From Albirhodobacter sp042466415 (GTDB lineage: Bacteria; Pseudomonadota; Alphaproteobacteria; Rhodobacterales; Rhodobacteraceae): a stretch of 64,000 nt of DNA. The position numbers were made by a program, and so were the translations under genes. The DNA lies in the NCBI RefSeq assembly GCF_042466415.1, contig NZ_JAXHCH010000002.1, positions 2,542,001 through 2,606,000 on the forward strand, given 5' to 3'. The number at the start of each line of letters is the position of its first letter. Positions within the stretch are counted from its first letter, which is position 1. Shown piece by piece: positions 44,663 to 53,300 of this stretch. The notes below the pieces were generated by a model. The model saw nothing but the letters and a program-made list of their open reading frames with translations. It was not told the DNA's origin and did not search any database.

Positions 44663-44875
44663 ATGAAAGAGCTTTTACGTAGCACGGACCCTGTTCGGAT
44701 CTCCATGGCGGCCGCCCTTCTTGAGGGCGAGGGTATAAAGACGTTTGAGCTGGACGTCCATATGAGCATGCTCGAAGGCGGCTTGGGCATATTGCCGCGC
44801 CGATTGATGGTGCGGGATCAGGATTTGTTCATGGCAAAGGCGATCTTGCGGGATTTACAGCTGGATACCCCATGA
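44663..44875 (+). CDS. DUF2007 small protein
   Basis: The 70-residue product starts MKELLRSTDPVRISMAAALL and continues with EGEGIKTFELDVHMSMLEGG and RRLMVRDQDLFMAKAIL. This is the DUF2007 (putative signal-transducing) pattern of a short ferredoxin-like fold. Function is unknown. The stop overlaps the downstream methyltransferase start (ATGA), which implies cotranslation. Confidence 0.88.
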   Translation: MKELLRSTDPVRISMAAALLEGEGIKTFELDVHMSMLEGGLGILPRRLMVRDQDLFMAKAILRDLQLDTP

Positions 44876-45636
44876 GCTTCTCGGCCATTGATCTGTCGTT
44901 AGATAAGTTTTTGGGCGGTAAATTGTTGGTTTCACAGCCAAAAAATGGTTACCGTGCGGCGATGGATCCCGTTTTGCTGGCTGCTGCCTGCTCGGCTGAG
45001 CGCGGCGAAACGGTGCTGGAGCTTGGGTGCGGCGTAGGGGTTGCGAGCCTTTGCCTGGGATATCGGACCGGCGCGGATGTGACTGGGATCGAGTTGCAGC
45101 CCGAATATGCGGATCTCGCGCGCGCGAACGGGCAGCGGAATGCGGTGGATTTAAAGGTCTATCAGGGGGATCTGGCGCTGATGCCATCGGCGCTGCGCGC
45201 ACAGAGTTTTGATCACGTCATCGCCAACCCTCCCTACTTTCCGCCCGCCTCTGGCACCGCCGCGGCTGACGCCGGCCGTGAGACAGGCCAGCGCGAAGCC
45301 ACGCCGTTAGCGCTATGGGTGTCGCAAGGGCTCAAACGCTTGCATCCGCGGGGGTGGATCACAATTATTCAAAACGCAGACCGGATGGGCGACGTTCTCT
45401 GCGCGCTCACCGCGTCTCGGGCGGGGTCGGTCACGGTTTTGCCGATAGCGTCGCGCGCGGACCGTCCCGCCGGGCGCGTCATCATCCAAGCGCGCAAACT
45501 CGGACGCGGGCCGCTAAAGCTGCTCGCGCCGTTTGTGCTTCACGCGGGTGCCTATCATGCGGCGGATGGGGAGGATCTCACGGCCGCAGCCCGCGCAATT
45601 TTTCGCGACGGCGCGAATTTGCCGCTTATCCGTTAA
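44872..45636 (+). CDS. TrmN6-like tRNA/N6-adenine methyltransferase
   Basis: The 254-residue SAM-dependent methyltransferase has the SAM loop VLELGCGVGVASLCLGYR and the catalytic N-P-P-Y motif in VIANPPYFPPAS, which marks amino-methylation of adenine. The opening GGKLLVSQPKNGYRAAMDPVLLAA is typical for the YfiC/TrmN6 family that methylates A37 of tRNA-Val. The exact tRNA target here is inferred. Confidence 0.9.
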   Translation: MSFSAIDLSLDKFLGGKLLVSQPKNGYRAAMDPVLLAAACSAERGETVLELGCGVGVASLCLGYRTGADVTGIELQPEYADLARANGQRNAVDLKVYQGDLALMPSALRAQSFDHVIANPPYFPPASGTAAADAGRETGQREATPLALWVSQGLKRLHPRGWITIIQNADRMGDVLCALTASRAGSVTVLPIASRADRPAGRVIIQARKLGRGPLKLLAPFVLHAGAYHAADGEDLTAAARAIFRDGANLPLIR

Positions 45637-45750
45637 CGATTCGGCAATAATCCGTATGAAATGATGATTTTCGCAGTCGAATGTGACTAGCGCGTGACAC
45701 GACTCAAAACTTGTGTTGCACTGAAGAAGTTCACAGAAGAGGAGCTATCA

Positions 45751-45924
45751 ATGACGATGAATTCCCACATTCATGAACTCCGCCGGAAACACGAGGCTTT
45801 GTCGGACGCTGTCTCACGCGCCCATCGAAGCCCCGGCGTTGATGATCTCCAGATCGCCGAGATGAAGAAAAAGAAGCTGCGCTTGAAAGAGGAAATCTCA
45901 CGGCTCTCGTCGCAATTCGCATAA
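45751..45924 (+). CDS. YdcH-family (DUF465) small protein
   Basis: The 57-residue helical protein starts MTMNSHIHELRRKHEALS, with AGGAG eight bases upstream. The DUF465 pattern (HxELxxKHxxL, then DLQIAEMKKKKLRLKEEI) is clear. Such proteins are short coiled coils of unknown role, frequent in alphaproteobacteria. A 527-base gene-free stretch follows. Confidence 0.9.
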   Translation: MTMNSHIHELRRKHEALSDAVSRAHRSPGVDDLQIAEMKKKKLRLKEEISRLSSQFA

Positions 45925-46025
45925 CCTCCCCAAATAAAGACAGGTGCGGGTAAGTCTCGCGCTTGGGTCAGCGCCTGCGTGATGTGACCTATCGAAGTGG
46001 AAGCGGGCATTAGATGAGCGGACAT

Positions 46026-46240
46026 CCGAGCGCGAAAGGCTCGGCCCTGTAAGCTCGCATGCGCGGATTTATTCGCGCGTGCTCAGAAAAGCTTTGTGGC
46101 CATCGGATCGCTCGTTGAGACTTTCGGGTGGCCGCAAGGACAGTTTTGATGACCGACGCAACGCTTTGTAGAGAAAGGACCGGAGCAGGATGGGTAAAGT
46201 CCTGAGCTGACGAGAAGCTCACCCTGCTCCGCTTTCTTCA
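46026..46240 (+). ncRNA. Possible structured RNA (four consecutive hairpins), unidentified
   Basis: Four stems of 5-9 base pairs follow each other within about 215 bases. The last is nested: an outer AGAAAG/CTTTCT and GGAGCAGG/CCTGCTCC with an inner GAGC/GCTC. The strand is a guess, since perfect stems fold on either strand; one G-T wobble (46057-46082) favours plus. It does not match features I know of SRP RNA, RNase P RNA, 6S RNA or tmRNA. Confidence 0.25.
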
Positions 46241-46402
46241 AAGCCCGTCTGAGCCGCTGATCCGATTAGATCTGCTAAGCTCTCCCTTGCATCCTTCAAT
46301 AATTTTCTGCGCGCTGAGTGACTTCCAGTCCGCGCTACGTCCTATGTCGTTGGGGACGTTCGGATGTGCGTCCGCTTGAGACGTTGTACCTCTTGCTATG
46401 CG

Positions 46403-46427
46403 AAAGGCCCGCGATTTGCGGGCCTTT
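46403..46427. terminator. Strong bidirectional terminator downstream of phaB
   Basis: AAAGGCCCGC (46403-46412) is fully complementary to GCGGGCCTTT (46418-46427) around GATTT. It lies 24 bases beyond the phaB stop on the minus strand and equally ends anything transcribed rightward from the 46 kb region. Confidence 0.85.
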
Positions 46428-46451
46428 GCAGTTTACGCGTTTGCATCGAGT

Positions 46452-47174
46452 TTAAATGAAGTACTGGCCGCCGTTTGCCGTGATCGTCGAGCCTGTTACA
46501 AACCCCGCATCGTCTGACGCTAGGAAGACGACGCAGCGGGCGATCTCCTCCGGCTCTCCCAAACGACCGACCGGAATTTGCCCGATAATCGATTCGCGCA
46601 CTTTCTCCGGCACGGCCATCACCATTTCCGTCGCGATATAACCGGGGCAGACCGCGTTCACCGTGATGCCCGCCCGCGCGCCTTCCTGCGCAAGCGCCTT
46701 TGTGAAGCCAAGATCGCCCGCCTTTGCCGCGGAATAGTTTGCCTGCGCGAACTGACCCTTCTGCCCGTTGATCGACGAGATGTTGATGATGCGACCGAAT
46801 TTACGCTCGCGCATCCCGCTCCATAGCGGATGGGTCATGTTGAAAACGCCGGAAAGGTTTGTGTCGATCACTTCTTTCCATTGGTCACGAGTCATCTTGT
46901 GGAACGGTGCATCGCGCGTGATTCCGGCGTTGTTCACGAGGATGTCGATCGGCCCCAGATCGGCTTCGACCTGAGCAATGCCCGCAACGCAGGCGTCGTA
47001 GTCCGCGACAGACCATTTAAAGGTCTTGATTCCGGTTTCTTCGGTGAATCTTGCGGCGGCTTCCTCGTTGCCCGCGAAATTCGCCGCAACAGTGTAGCCC
47101 GCATTCTTCATGGCAAGACAGATCGAAGCGCCGATACCGCGCGTGCCACCCGTCACGAGTGCAACTTTAGACAT
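46452..47174 (-). CDS. phaB: Acetoacetyl-CoA reductase
   Basis: The 240-residue SDR enzyme has TGGTRGIGASICLAMKNAG (cofactor loop), LVNNAGITRDAPFHKM, and the catalytic Ser/Tyr/Lys in INISSINGQKGQFAQANYSAAKAG, the PhaB-specific context. It reduces acetoacetyl-CoA to (R)-3-hydroxybutyryl-CoA with NADPH for polyhydroxybutyrate. It follows phaA on the same strand after a 94-base gap that contains a hairpin. Confidence 0.96.
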   Translation of the reverse strand: MSKVALVTGGTRGIGASICLAMKNAGYTVAANFAGNEEAAARFTEETGIKTFKWSVADYDACVAGIAQVEADLGPIDILVNNAGITRDAPFHKMTRDQWKEVIDTNLSGVFNMTHPLWSGMRERKFGRIINISSINGQKGQFAQANYSAAKAGDLGFTKALAQEGARAGITVNAVCPGYIATEMVMAVPEKVRESIIGQIPVGRLGEPEEIARCVVFLASDDAGFVTGSTITANGGQYFI

Positions 47175-47225
47175 GATTCCTCCCTGCTGTTTCTTGTCTT
47201 CGAAATCTTATTGCACAAATCCTAT

Positions 47226-47252
47226 CATAGCCGCAACAATATTGCGGCGATG
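47226..47252 (-). terminator. Hairpin in phaA-phaB gap
   Basis: CATAGCCGCAA (47226-47236) pairs with TTGCGGCGATG (47242-47252) with one mismatch around a five-base loop, between the phaA stop and the phaB start. Lacking a T tract on the minus strand, it is more likely an mRNA processing or stabilising stem than a full terminator. Confidence 0.45.
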
Positions 47253-47268
47253 ATTTTGTGGGCGTCCC

Positions 47269-48444
47269 TCAGAGCCCTTCGATACACATCGCAACGCCCA
47301 TGCCGCCGCCGATGCAAAGCGTCGCGATGCCCTTCTTGGCGCCCGAACGTTTCATTTCGAAGACAAGCGTGTTGAGGACGCGGGCGCCAGAGGCACCAAT
47401 CGGGTGACCGATCGCAATTGCGCCGCCGTTGACGTTTACCTTTGAGGTGTCCCAACCGAGCTCCTTATTCACGGCGCAAGCTTGCGCTGCAAAGGCTTCG
47501 TTCGCCTCGATCAAGTCGAGATCGGAAGCCTTCCAGCCTGCTTTGGCAAGCGCTTTGCGCGAGGCGGGAATAGGGCCACAGCCCATGATCGAAGGGTCGA
47601 GGCCCGCTGTCGCGTAGGAGGCAATGCGCGCGAGCGGTGTAAGACCTCGGCGAGCGGCCTCTTCCTCAGTCATCAGCAGAACCGCAGCAGCGCCGTCGTT
47701 CAGACCCGACGCATTTGCGGCGGTGACGGAGCCATCTTTCGTGAAGGCTGGCCGAAGTTTTTGCATCGATTCGAGCGTCGCCCCGTGCCGGATGTACTCA
47801 TCCGCATCGACGATGGTTTCGCCTTTGCGGGTTTTCACGCTGAATGGAACGATCTCATCCGCAAATTTTCCGGCCTTTTGCGCCGCTTCGGCTTTATTTT
47901 GTGAGGCCAGCGCGAACTCGTCCTGCATTTCGCGCGTGATCGCGAACTGCGCGGCAACGTTTTCGGCAGTTTGGCCCATGTGATAGTTGTTAAACGCGTC
48001 CCAAAGGCCATCTTTGATCATCGAATCGACCATCTTCATGTCGCCCATTTTTGTCCCTGCGCGCAGATGCGCGACATGGGGCGAGAGCGACATGCTTTCC
48101 TGTCCACCTGCGATGACAATTGAGGCATCACCTAGCAAGATGTGCTGAGCGCCAAGGGCCACTGCACGGAGTCCAGACCCGCAAACCTGATTAATCGACC
48201 ATGCGGACGATTCGATGGGCAGACCTGCGTTGACATGGGCTTGCCGTGCCGGGTTCTGTCCTTGTCCTGCGGTCAGGACCTGACCCAGAATGGTCTCTGA
48301 AACATCGGCCTTGTCGATCCCGGCGCGCGCAACGACTTCCTCCAACACAGCCGCCCCCAGATCATGTGCCGGGGTGTTTGCGAAAGCACCGTTAAAGCTG
48401 CCAACAGCGGTCCGAGCCGCCGATACGATCACGACATTCGTCAT
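47269..48444 (-). CDS. phaA: Acetyl-CoA C-acetyltransferase (beta-ketothiolase)
   Basis: The 391-residue thiolase has the nucleophilic Cys in [15 protein letters not shown] (about residue 88), [19 protein letters not shown] with the catalytic His, and the second Cys near the C-terminus in [20 protein letters not shown]. It condenses two acetyl-CoA to acetoacetyl-CoA. With phaB immediately downstream it feeds polyhydroxybutyrate synthesis; the polymerase phaC is not in the window. Confidence 0.96.
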   Translation of the reverse strand: MTNVVIVSAARTAVGSFNGAFANTPAHDLGAAVLEEVVARAGIDKADVSETILGQVLTAGQGQNPARQAHVNAGLPIESSAWSINQVCGSGLRAVALGAQHILLGDASIVIAGGQESMSLSPHVAHLRAGTKMGDMKMVDSMIKDGLWDAFNNYHMGQTAENVAAQFAITREMQDEFALASQNKAEAAQKAGKFADEIVPFSVKTRKGETIVDADEYIRHGATLESMQKLRPAFTKDGSVTAANASGLNDGAAAVLLMTEEEAARRGLTPLARIASYATAGLDPSIMGCGPIPASRKALAKAGWKASDLDLIEANEAFAAQACAVNKELGWDTSKVNVNGGAIAIGHPIGASGARVLNTLVFEMKRSGAKKGIATLCIGGGMGVAMCIEGL

Positions 48445-48617
48445 TTGGATCCTCTCCGTAATGCAAGAGCAGTTAGGAAGAACGCCTCCCCAACGTCAAT
48501 CGCCAGCATGACGCTTGGTCCCCAATCGTCAAGAGGTCCGAACGCGAAGACCGATCTTTCGCGATAATATTATTCCGGCATCTTGTTGCAGAGAGTAATT
48601 TTGAAACCTGTTTTCAA

Positions 48618-49457
48618 TCAGGCGCGCATGCGTGATTTGTGTAGTTCCCACGGAGGTTGAATCGTAGGAGCACCGAAATAATAGCCTTGCAGGCAATCTA
48701 TCCCGATAGAAGCAAGGTATTGCGCGTCTTCAACACTCTCGACGGACTCGGCCACGGTGAACATGTCAAAATGCTGTGCAATCGACAGAAGTGCACTGGT
48801 CAGCACCTGATTGTCAGGCGTAGTCGCAATTCCTCGGATAAATTGTCCATCGATTTTGATGATGTCGAAGTAGAATTCCCGAAGATATCGGAACGACGTA
48901 TAGCCTGCGCCGAAGTCATCCAAGGCGAATGCAACTCCGCGCTGCTGTAGGTCTTCCATGAACACCGATACGAGATCTGGCACAGCCATGGCAGAGCTCT
49001 CGGTGATCTCTAAGATGAGCCGCTCGGCAACCGTCTCGTCGATAGCCAGCCCCTTGTTGAGGGTCTTCATCCAAGCGGGGTAGCCTATCGAGCGCGCCGA
49101 CATGTTGACCGACAGCCGGAGTGAAGGCTCCTGTGAGAGAGCTTTGAGGCCCAGCTCAAGGGCAAGGCAATCGATCTTCCTGCCAAGTTCGGTATCTTCG
49201 ATTGTCTCGATGAAGTCCTTGGCGGGAATGATGCGGCCAGTTTCGTCCAAGACCCGAATAAGTCCCTCGTAGAACGCGGGATGGTTGGGCTGCGCGGTTT
49301 GAACGACGGGCTGGAAGGCGAGCACGACATCGCGGCGATCGATGGCGTCTCTGACCATTGTCAGAATATCGCGATCCCGCTGCGCCACCGCATAATCGAG
49401 CGGGCTCACATTTTCGCGGTCCACCTGTGTGTGAGTAGCGAAATGGGGGTGATGCAT
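48618..49457 (-). CDS. Stand-alone EAL-domain cyclic-di-GMP phosphodiesterase
   Basis: The start is MHHPHFATHTQ, preceded by AAGGAGAG six bases upstream; an earlier ATG (49484) lacks one. The 279-residue protein is an EAL domain with a short N-terminal helix. The signature reads YEGLIRV (Gly for Ala). The metal and catalytic residues appear intact: SVNMSAR, LEITESS, ALDDFGAGYTSF, IKIDGQF, VAESVES and LQGYYFG. It should hydrolyse c-di-GMP to pGpG. It diverges over 206 bases from a PAS-domain protein. Confidence 0.92.
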   Translation of the reverse strand: MHHPHFATHTQVDRENVSPLDYAVAQRDRDILTMVRDAIDRRDVVLAFQPVVQTAQPNHPAFYEGLIRVLDETGRIIPAKDFIETIEDTELGRKIDCLALELGLKALSQEPSLRLSVNMSARSIGYPAWMKTLNKGLAIDETVAERLILEITESSAMAVPDLVSVFMEDLQQRGVAFALDDFGAGYTSFRYLREFYFDIIKIDGQFIRGIATTPDNQVLTSALLSIAQHFDMFTVAESVESVEDAQYLASIGIDCLQGYYFGAPTIQPPWELHKSRMRA

Positions 49458-49663
49458 GCGTCTCTCCTTGGCTGTCCCCTGCAAGTTGCAGTGACGGGGC
49501 TAACAAGGCGTAAATATCGGCGAATTTTTTCTTTTAAGGTTAATGGTTTATTGCTCGTGACCGTTTAAGGAATCGGCAAGATTTTGCGACTTGCATAGAG
49601 CTGTCGGCCTAAACTCTCCGGTAACTTTTATATGCCTACTGTCGGGAGAAGCTAAATCGGCGA

Positions 49664-50926
49664 ATGCTCAGTCAGGGACCTATCGAAACCATGCGCGCTC
49701 AAAGTCCTATCTCCACCTCGAATACCGAGATTGAAATTCCATTCCGGCTGGATGAATTGTTCTACTCTCGCACGGATAAGCGCGGTGTTATCAGTGCGGG
49801 GAACTCAGTTTTCCAACGCGTTTCGGGTATCGAATGGGAACGGCTTGTCGGGGCGCCCCACAAGATTGTCCGGCATTCCGATATGCCGCAATCGGTGTTT
49901 CGCGTGCTGTGGGACTGGATCGGGAAGGGCGAACCGATAGGAGCCTATGTCAAAAACCGAGGCAAGGATGGTGGCTTTTACTGGGTTTACGCAATGATCC
50001 TGCCGATCGACGGGGGCTATTTGTCGGTGCGACTGAAGCCCTCGAGCGAGGGATTTGAAAAAATTCGTGCGTCTTACGCCAAGCTGCGTGCGCGCGAGTC
50101 GGAGGATGGTTTTGATCTGGACACGGCCTCGCGGCGCCTGAACGATATCGCGGCGCAACATGGTTTCCGACATTATGCTGAATTTATGGCCTTCACGATG
50201 GGTCAAGAAATTGCGGAGCGTGATCGCGCCTTGGGGCGCGAACAAGAGGTCCAGACAAAAACCCTGTTGGGGTTAACCACGGCGCTGGAGCGCGCTGGGG
50301 CGGAGCAAAATGCCTTGCTGCGCAGCTTTGATGCGCTCCAATCCATACCGAACAATATGCGGCTTGTTGCCTCCCGCTTGGAGCCTTCAGGGGGGCCTGT
50401 TTCGACCATCTCCGAGAATTATAAGGCGTCATCTATTGGCATCTCGGATCGCTTGCGGTCCTTCGTCGGTGGGGATGGTAATCTGTGCGAAAAAATGTCG
50501 CGTGAGGTCGCGAACGCGATCTTTTTACTGGGAGCAGCGGGGATCATCGATGAGATGATCGCAATGGGGGATCAGGATAGAGCATCAATCGTGTTGGATT
50601 GGAGCGTCGAGCGCGAATTGCTTGCGAAAGTCTCACGCGATTGCCGTGAAAAGGCGCGCGCCGCTCTGCGCAGCGGGGTTGATGTCGCAGCAAGTCTAAG
50701 TAGGTCAAGCGCTGATATTCGACGGCAGATGCTCGGGCTGGATACAATCCGCGTCCTTGGGCGTGTCGAATGCGGCCGGATGCGCGAGAACGGCGGCGGG
50801 TTGTCCGCGGCGATCGATCAACTTGATACATTCCACGATGACATCAAGGGGCGGTTAGCCGCGCTGATGGGGCTCTCGGAGACGATTTCCTCCGGCATGA
50901 CATCTTATCTGCGGCACGCGGCATAA
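49664..50926 (+). CDS. PAS-domain (Aer-like) sensory protein without methyl-accepting domain
   Basis: The 420-residue soluble protein has an N-terminal PAS domain of the Aer/aerotaxis type (GVISAGNSVFQRVSGIEWERL, then HKIVRHSDMPQSVFRVLWD, GGFYWVYAMILPI). A long helical region follows, with no membrane segment, no MCP hairpin motif and no kinase or GGDEF domain. The start may be 49664 or 49691. Such PAS proteins sense redox or oxygen through FAD or haem. Divergence from the EAL gene suggests a c-di-GMP link, as inference. Confidence 0.8.
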   Translation: MLSQGPIETMRAQSPISTSNTEIEIPFRLDELFYSRTDKRGVISAGNSVFQRVSGIEWERLVGAPHKIVRHSDMPQSVFRVLWDWIGKGEPIGAYVKNRGKDGGFYWVYAMILPIDGGYLSVRLKPSSEGFEKIRASYAKLRARESEDGFDLDTASRRLNDIAAQHGFRHYAEFMAFTMGQEIAERDRALGREQEVQTKTLLGLTTALERAGAEQNALLRSFDALQSIPNNMRLVASRLEPSGGPVSTISENYKASSIGISDRLRSFVGGDGNLCEKMSREVANAIFLLGAAGIIDEMIAMGDQDRASIVLDWSVERELLAKVSRDCREKARAALRSGVDVAASLSRSSADIRRQMLGLDTIRVLGRVECGRMRENGGGLSAAIDQLDTFHDDIKGRLAALMGLSETISSGMTSYLRHAA

Positions 50927-50963
50927 AGCCGCTTTCCGAGAGCCCTGTCGCCCTACGTGTGAT

Positions 50964-51509
50964 TTATTCGGCGATGATGGCCTCGATCAACGCGATGGCG
51001 TGCTCGCCATCCCATTCCGCAGGGCCAACAAGACGGCCGCGTTCTTTGCCATCTCGATCGAGGATCAAAGTCGCGGGCAAGCCTGCGACGCCAACGCCAC
51101 GCGCAAGTTCTGACTTAGGATCGAGCCAAATAGGAAGCGCGTTGATGTCGGCCTCGGTGAAGAATTTTTCAATCGATGCGGTCGATTGGCGCCCTGTCGC
51201 CACAGGGATTACGGCGAAATCATCGCCCCCCAACCGCGTCTCCAGGCGCTCCAAAGCGGGCATCTCCTCTTTACAGGGGGCGCACCATGTCGCCCAGAAA
51301 TTCAAGAGGACCACTTTGCCCTCATGCTCGGAAAATCGCATTTCCTTACCGTCGAGCGATGTTACGGCAACATCCGGAATCTCTTGGGGCGCCGAAAGAT
51401 TCAGGTTGCGCATGTCACCCGCGCGGAGTGCATCGAGCGGATCTGATACAGCAGGATTTGCACCGAACGCGGTCACGGTGTAGAGGACGAAATAGAAAAT
51501 CTTGCGCAT
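50964..51509 (-). CDS. TlpA-like periplasmic thiol-disulfide oxidoreductase
   Basis: The 181-residue protein starts MRKIFYFVLYTVTAFGANPA (signal peptide), with a strong AGGGAGGT ribosome site five bases upstream. The thioredoxin-fold active site is FWATWCAPCKEEMP (C-x2-C), with the cis-Pro in GVAGLPATLILDRDG. TlpA proteins keep periplasmic cysteines reduced, for example for cytochrome c or oxidase assembly. It is divergent from argH over 22 bases. Confidence 0.92.
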   Translation of the reverse strand: MRKIFYFVLYTVTAFGANPAVSDPLDALRAGDMRNLNLSAPQEIPDVAVTSLDGKEMRFSEHEGKVVLLNFWATWCAPCKEEMPALERLETRLGGDDFAVIPVATGRQSTASIEKFFTEADINALPIWLDPKSELARGVGVAGLPATLILDRDGKERGRLVGPAEWDGEHAIALIEAIIAE

Positions 51510-51531
51510 GTTACCTCCCTGAAAGGGCCTG

Positions 51532-52938
51532 ATGATGACCGACCAAGCCACGGATAAGACCTCCAACGCAATGTGGGGGGGGCGTTTTGCCGCAGGTCCG
51601 GATGCGATCATGGAGGCAATCAACGCCTCGATCGGCTACGACCAGCGGCTCTACGCCCAAGATATCCGAGGTAGCCGCGCCCATGCTGCGATGTTGGCGC
51701 ATCAAGGCATCATCACCGATAACGATGCGCAAGCGATCCGTGAAGGCCTCCTCACGGTCTTGTCAGAAATCGAAGCGGGTAATTTCCCATTCTCAGCAGC
51801 GCTTGAAGATATTCACATGAATGTCGAAGCGCGCCTGAAAACCTTGATTGGCGAGCCTGCGGGCCGTTTGCACACTGCGCGTTCACGTAACGATCAAGTC
51901 GCGACCGATTTCCGACTCTGGGTGCGGGACCAATGTGACGCGGCCATCGCCTCGCTGACAGCGTTGATCGAAGCACTCTTGGCGCAGGCCGAGGCGGGGG
52001 CCGATTGGGTCATGCCGGGCTTCACGCATCTGCAAACTGCGCAGCCTGTCACATGGGGACACCATATGATGGCCTATGTTGAGATGATCGCGCGAGACCG
52101 TTCACGCTTCATCGACGCGCGCAACCGGATGAACGAATCGCCTCTGGGCGCCGCGGCTCTCGCGGGCACGGGGTTCAATATCGATCGCCAAATGACGGCG
52201 GAGGCGCTCGGGTTCGATCGTCCGATGGCGAATTCGCTCGATGCGGTATCGGACCGTGATTTTGCCCTCGAATTCCTGTCGGCCTCATCGATCTGCGCCG
52301 TGCACCTGTCGCGTCTGGCGGAGGAGCTCGTGATCTGGTCGTCGGCGCAGTTCCGGTTTGTTGCAATGTCGGATAAGTGGTCGACAGGATCGTCAATCAT
52401 GCCGCAGAAACGCAATCCCGATGCGGCCGAGTTGATCCGCGCGAAAATTGGCCGGATTTTGGGATCCACAGTTGCTTTGTTCACGATCATGAAGGGGCTG
52501 CCGCTGGCCTACTCCAAGGACATGCAGGAAGATAAAGAGCAAGTCTTTGATGCCGCCGACAACTTGATGCTGTCACTTGCGGCGATGACGGGCATGATTT
52601 CTGATCTGACCGTGAATACCGACAAACTCGCCGCCGCGGCGTCGTCGGGCTTCTCAACGGCGACGGATCTCGCGGATTGGCTCGTGCGCGAGGCAGGCCT
52701 GCCGTTCCGTGACGCGCATCACGTAACAGGCACGCTCGTTGCGATGGCGGAAGATAAGGGCTGCGACCTCCCAGATTTGAGCCTCGAGGAGATGCAATCG
52801 GTTCACGGATCGATCACCTCCGCCATTTTCGAGGTTCTCGGGGTTCACAACTCGGTTGCTTCACGTCAATCCTATGGCGGGACTGCACCGTCGCAGGTGC
52901 GTGAGCAGATCGCGCGCTGGAAGGCACTCTTGGGATAA
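51532..52938 (+). CDS. argH: Argininosuccinate lyase
   Basis: The 468-residue enzyme (start at the first of two adjacent ATGs) shows the fumarase/ASL superfamily signature [19 protein letters not shown], the N-terminal NMWGGRF-like [14 protein letters not shown], and [19 protein letters not shown]. It splits argininosuccinate into arginine and fumarate. Two small lipoprotein genes and lysA follow in the same direction. Confidence 0.97.
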   Translation: MMTDQATDKTSNAMWGGRFAAGPDAIMEAINASIGYDQRLYAQDIRGSRAHAAMLAHQGIITDNDAQAIREGLLTVLSEIEAGNFPFSAALEDIHMNVEARLKTLIGEPAGRLHTARSRNDQVATDFRLWVRDQCDAAIASLTALIEALLAQAEAGADWVMPGFTHLQTAQPVTWGHHMMAYVEMIARDRSRFIDARNRMNESPLGAAALAGTGFNIDRQMTAEALGFDRPMANSLDAVSDRDFALEFLSASSICAVHLSRLAEELVIWSSAQFRFVAMSDKWSTGSSIMPQKRNPDAAELIRAKIGRILGSTVALFTIMKGLPLAYSKDMQEDKEQVFDAADNLMLSLAAMTGMISDLTVNTDKLAAAASSGFSTATDLADWLVREAGLPFRDAHHVTGTLVAMAEDKGCDLPDLSLEEMQSVHGSITSAIFEVLGVHNSVASRQSYGGTAPSQVREQIARWKALLG

Positions 52939-52947
52939 GGAATGTGA

Positions 52948-53097
52948 ATGGCTTACCGATTGGCATGGGTTTTATGTCTCGCCGCGTGCTCGGACCCCTC
53001 GTTATACGCGGGGGTCTCGGTGTCGCCTTCAGGAATCAATGTCTCTCCCTCGGTGCAAGGTCGAGTGGGCGACACAACTCTTACGGTGAGCCGATGA
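52948..53097 (+). CDS. Very small lipoprotein (49 residues) after argH
   Basis: ATG at 52948 follows AAGGA by six bases and lies 9 bases after the argH stop. The peptide MAYRLAWVLCLAACSDPSLY has a short hydrophobic signal and a perfect L-A-A-C lipobox with Cys14. The mature part is a Ser/Val-rich 36 residues (SVSPSGINVSPSVQGRVGD). The stop overlaps the next gene's ATG as ATGA. This context, not homology, is the evidence. Function is unknown. Confidence 0.7.
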   Translation: MAYRLAWVLCLAACSDPSLYAGVSVSPSGINVSPSVQGRVGDTTLTVSR

Positions 53098-53255
53098 TCA
53101 AGCCTATCACACTGTTTGCGGCACTTGCCGCCCTTTCGGCCTTGGCGGCATGCGGCGTCGACGGTGATCCGATTGCGCCAAGCGGGCAAGTTTCGGCGCA
53201 ACAAGCCACCATCCCAGTGTCCGGTGAGGACGCGGCCGGTCTCGGCAATTCCTGA
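53094..53255 (+). CDS. Small lipoprotein upstream of lysA (LptM/YifL-like)
   Basis: The 53-residue protein starts MIKPITLFAALAALSALAAC; lipobox L-A-A-C with Cys20. The lipidated N-terminus reads CGVDGDPIAPSG, similar to the C-G-x-x-G-P-x-x-P pattern of the LptM/YifL (LppL) lipoproteins encoded next to lysA/dapF in many proteobacteria. LptM helps assemble the LPS translocon in E. coli. The position 46 bases before lysA supports the match; the function here is inferred. Confidence 0.78.
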   Translation: MIKPITLFAALAALSALAACGVDGDPIAPSGQVSAQQATIPVSGEDAAGLGNS

Positions 53256-53300
53256 TTTACACATGACGGCGACGCCTGCGGGCGAGCATTTGAGGGTTCA

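Larger units (their letters stand above)
45925..46451. other. 527-base gene-free, hairpin-rich region
   Basis: No supported protein gene is present; a minus-strand frame of 70 codons (46010-46222) has no ribosome site or family pattern. Successive plus-strand dyads are CCGAGC/GCTCGG (46026-46044), GCATGCGCG/CGCGCGTGC (46057-46082), GGCCA/TGGCC (46098-46133) and GGAGCAGG/CCTGCTCC (46182-46230). The last has an inner GAGC/GCTC stem and flanking AGAAAG/CTTTCT pairing. A strong terminator ends the region at 46403-46427. This could be a structured RNA or decayed sequence; I recognise no RNA family. Confidence 0.5.

Noticed and set aside
46010..46222. Minus-strand frame of 70 codons in the 46 kb gap
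   Set aside because: No ribosome site, no hydrophobic or family pattern, and it runs across the dyads that better fit an RNA or non-coding sequence.
46026..46240. Identification of the hairpin-rich region as tmRNA, SRP RNA, 6S RNA or RNase P RNA
   Set aside because: None of the conserved sequence blocks of these RNAs that I know could be found, so only an unidentified structured region is reported.
52944..53255. One 103-residue protein covering both small lipoprotein frames
   Set aside because: The first half would have no signal peptide or ribosome site. Two separate frames each with a lipobox and an ATGA junction explain the region better.
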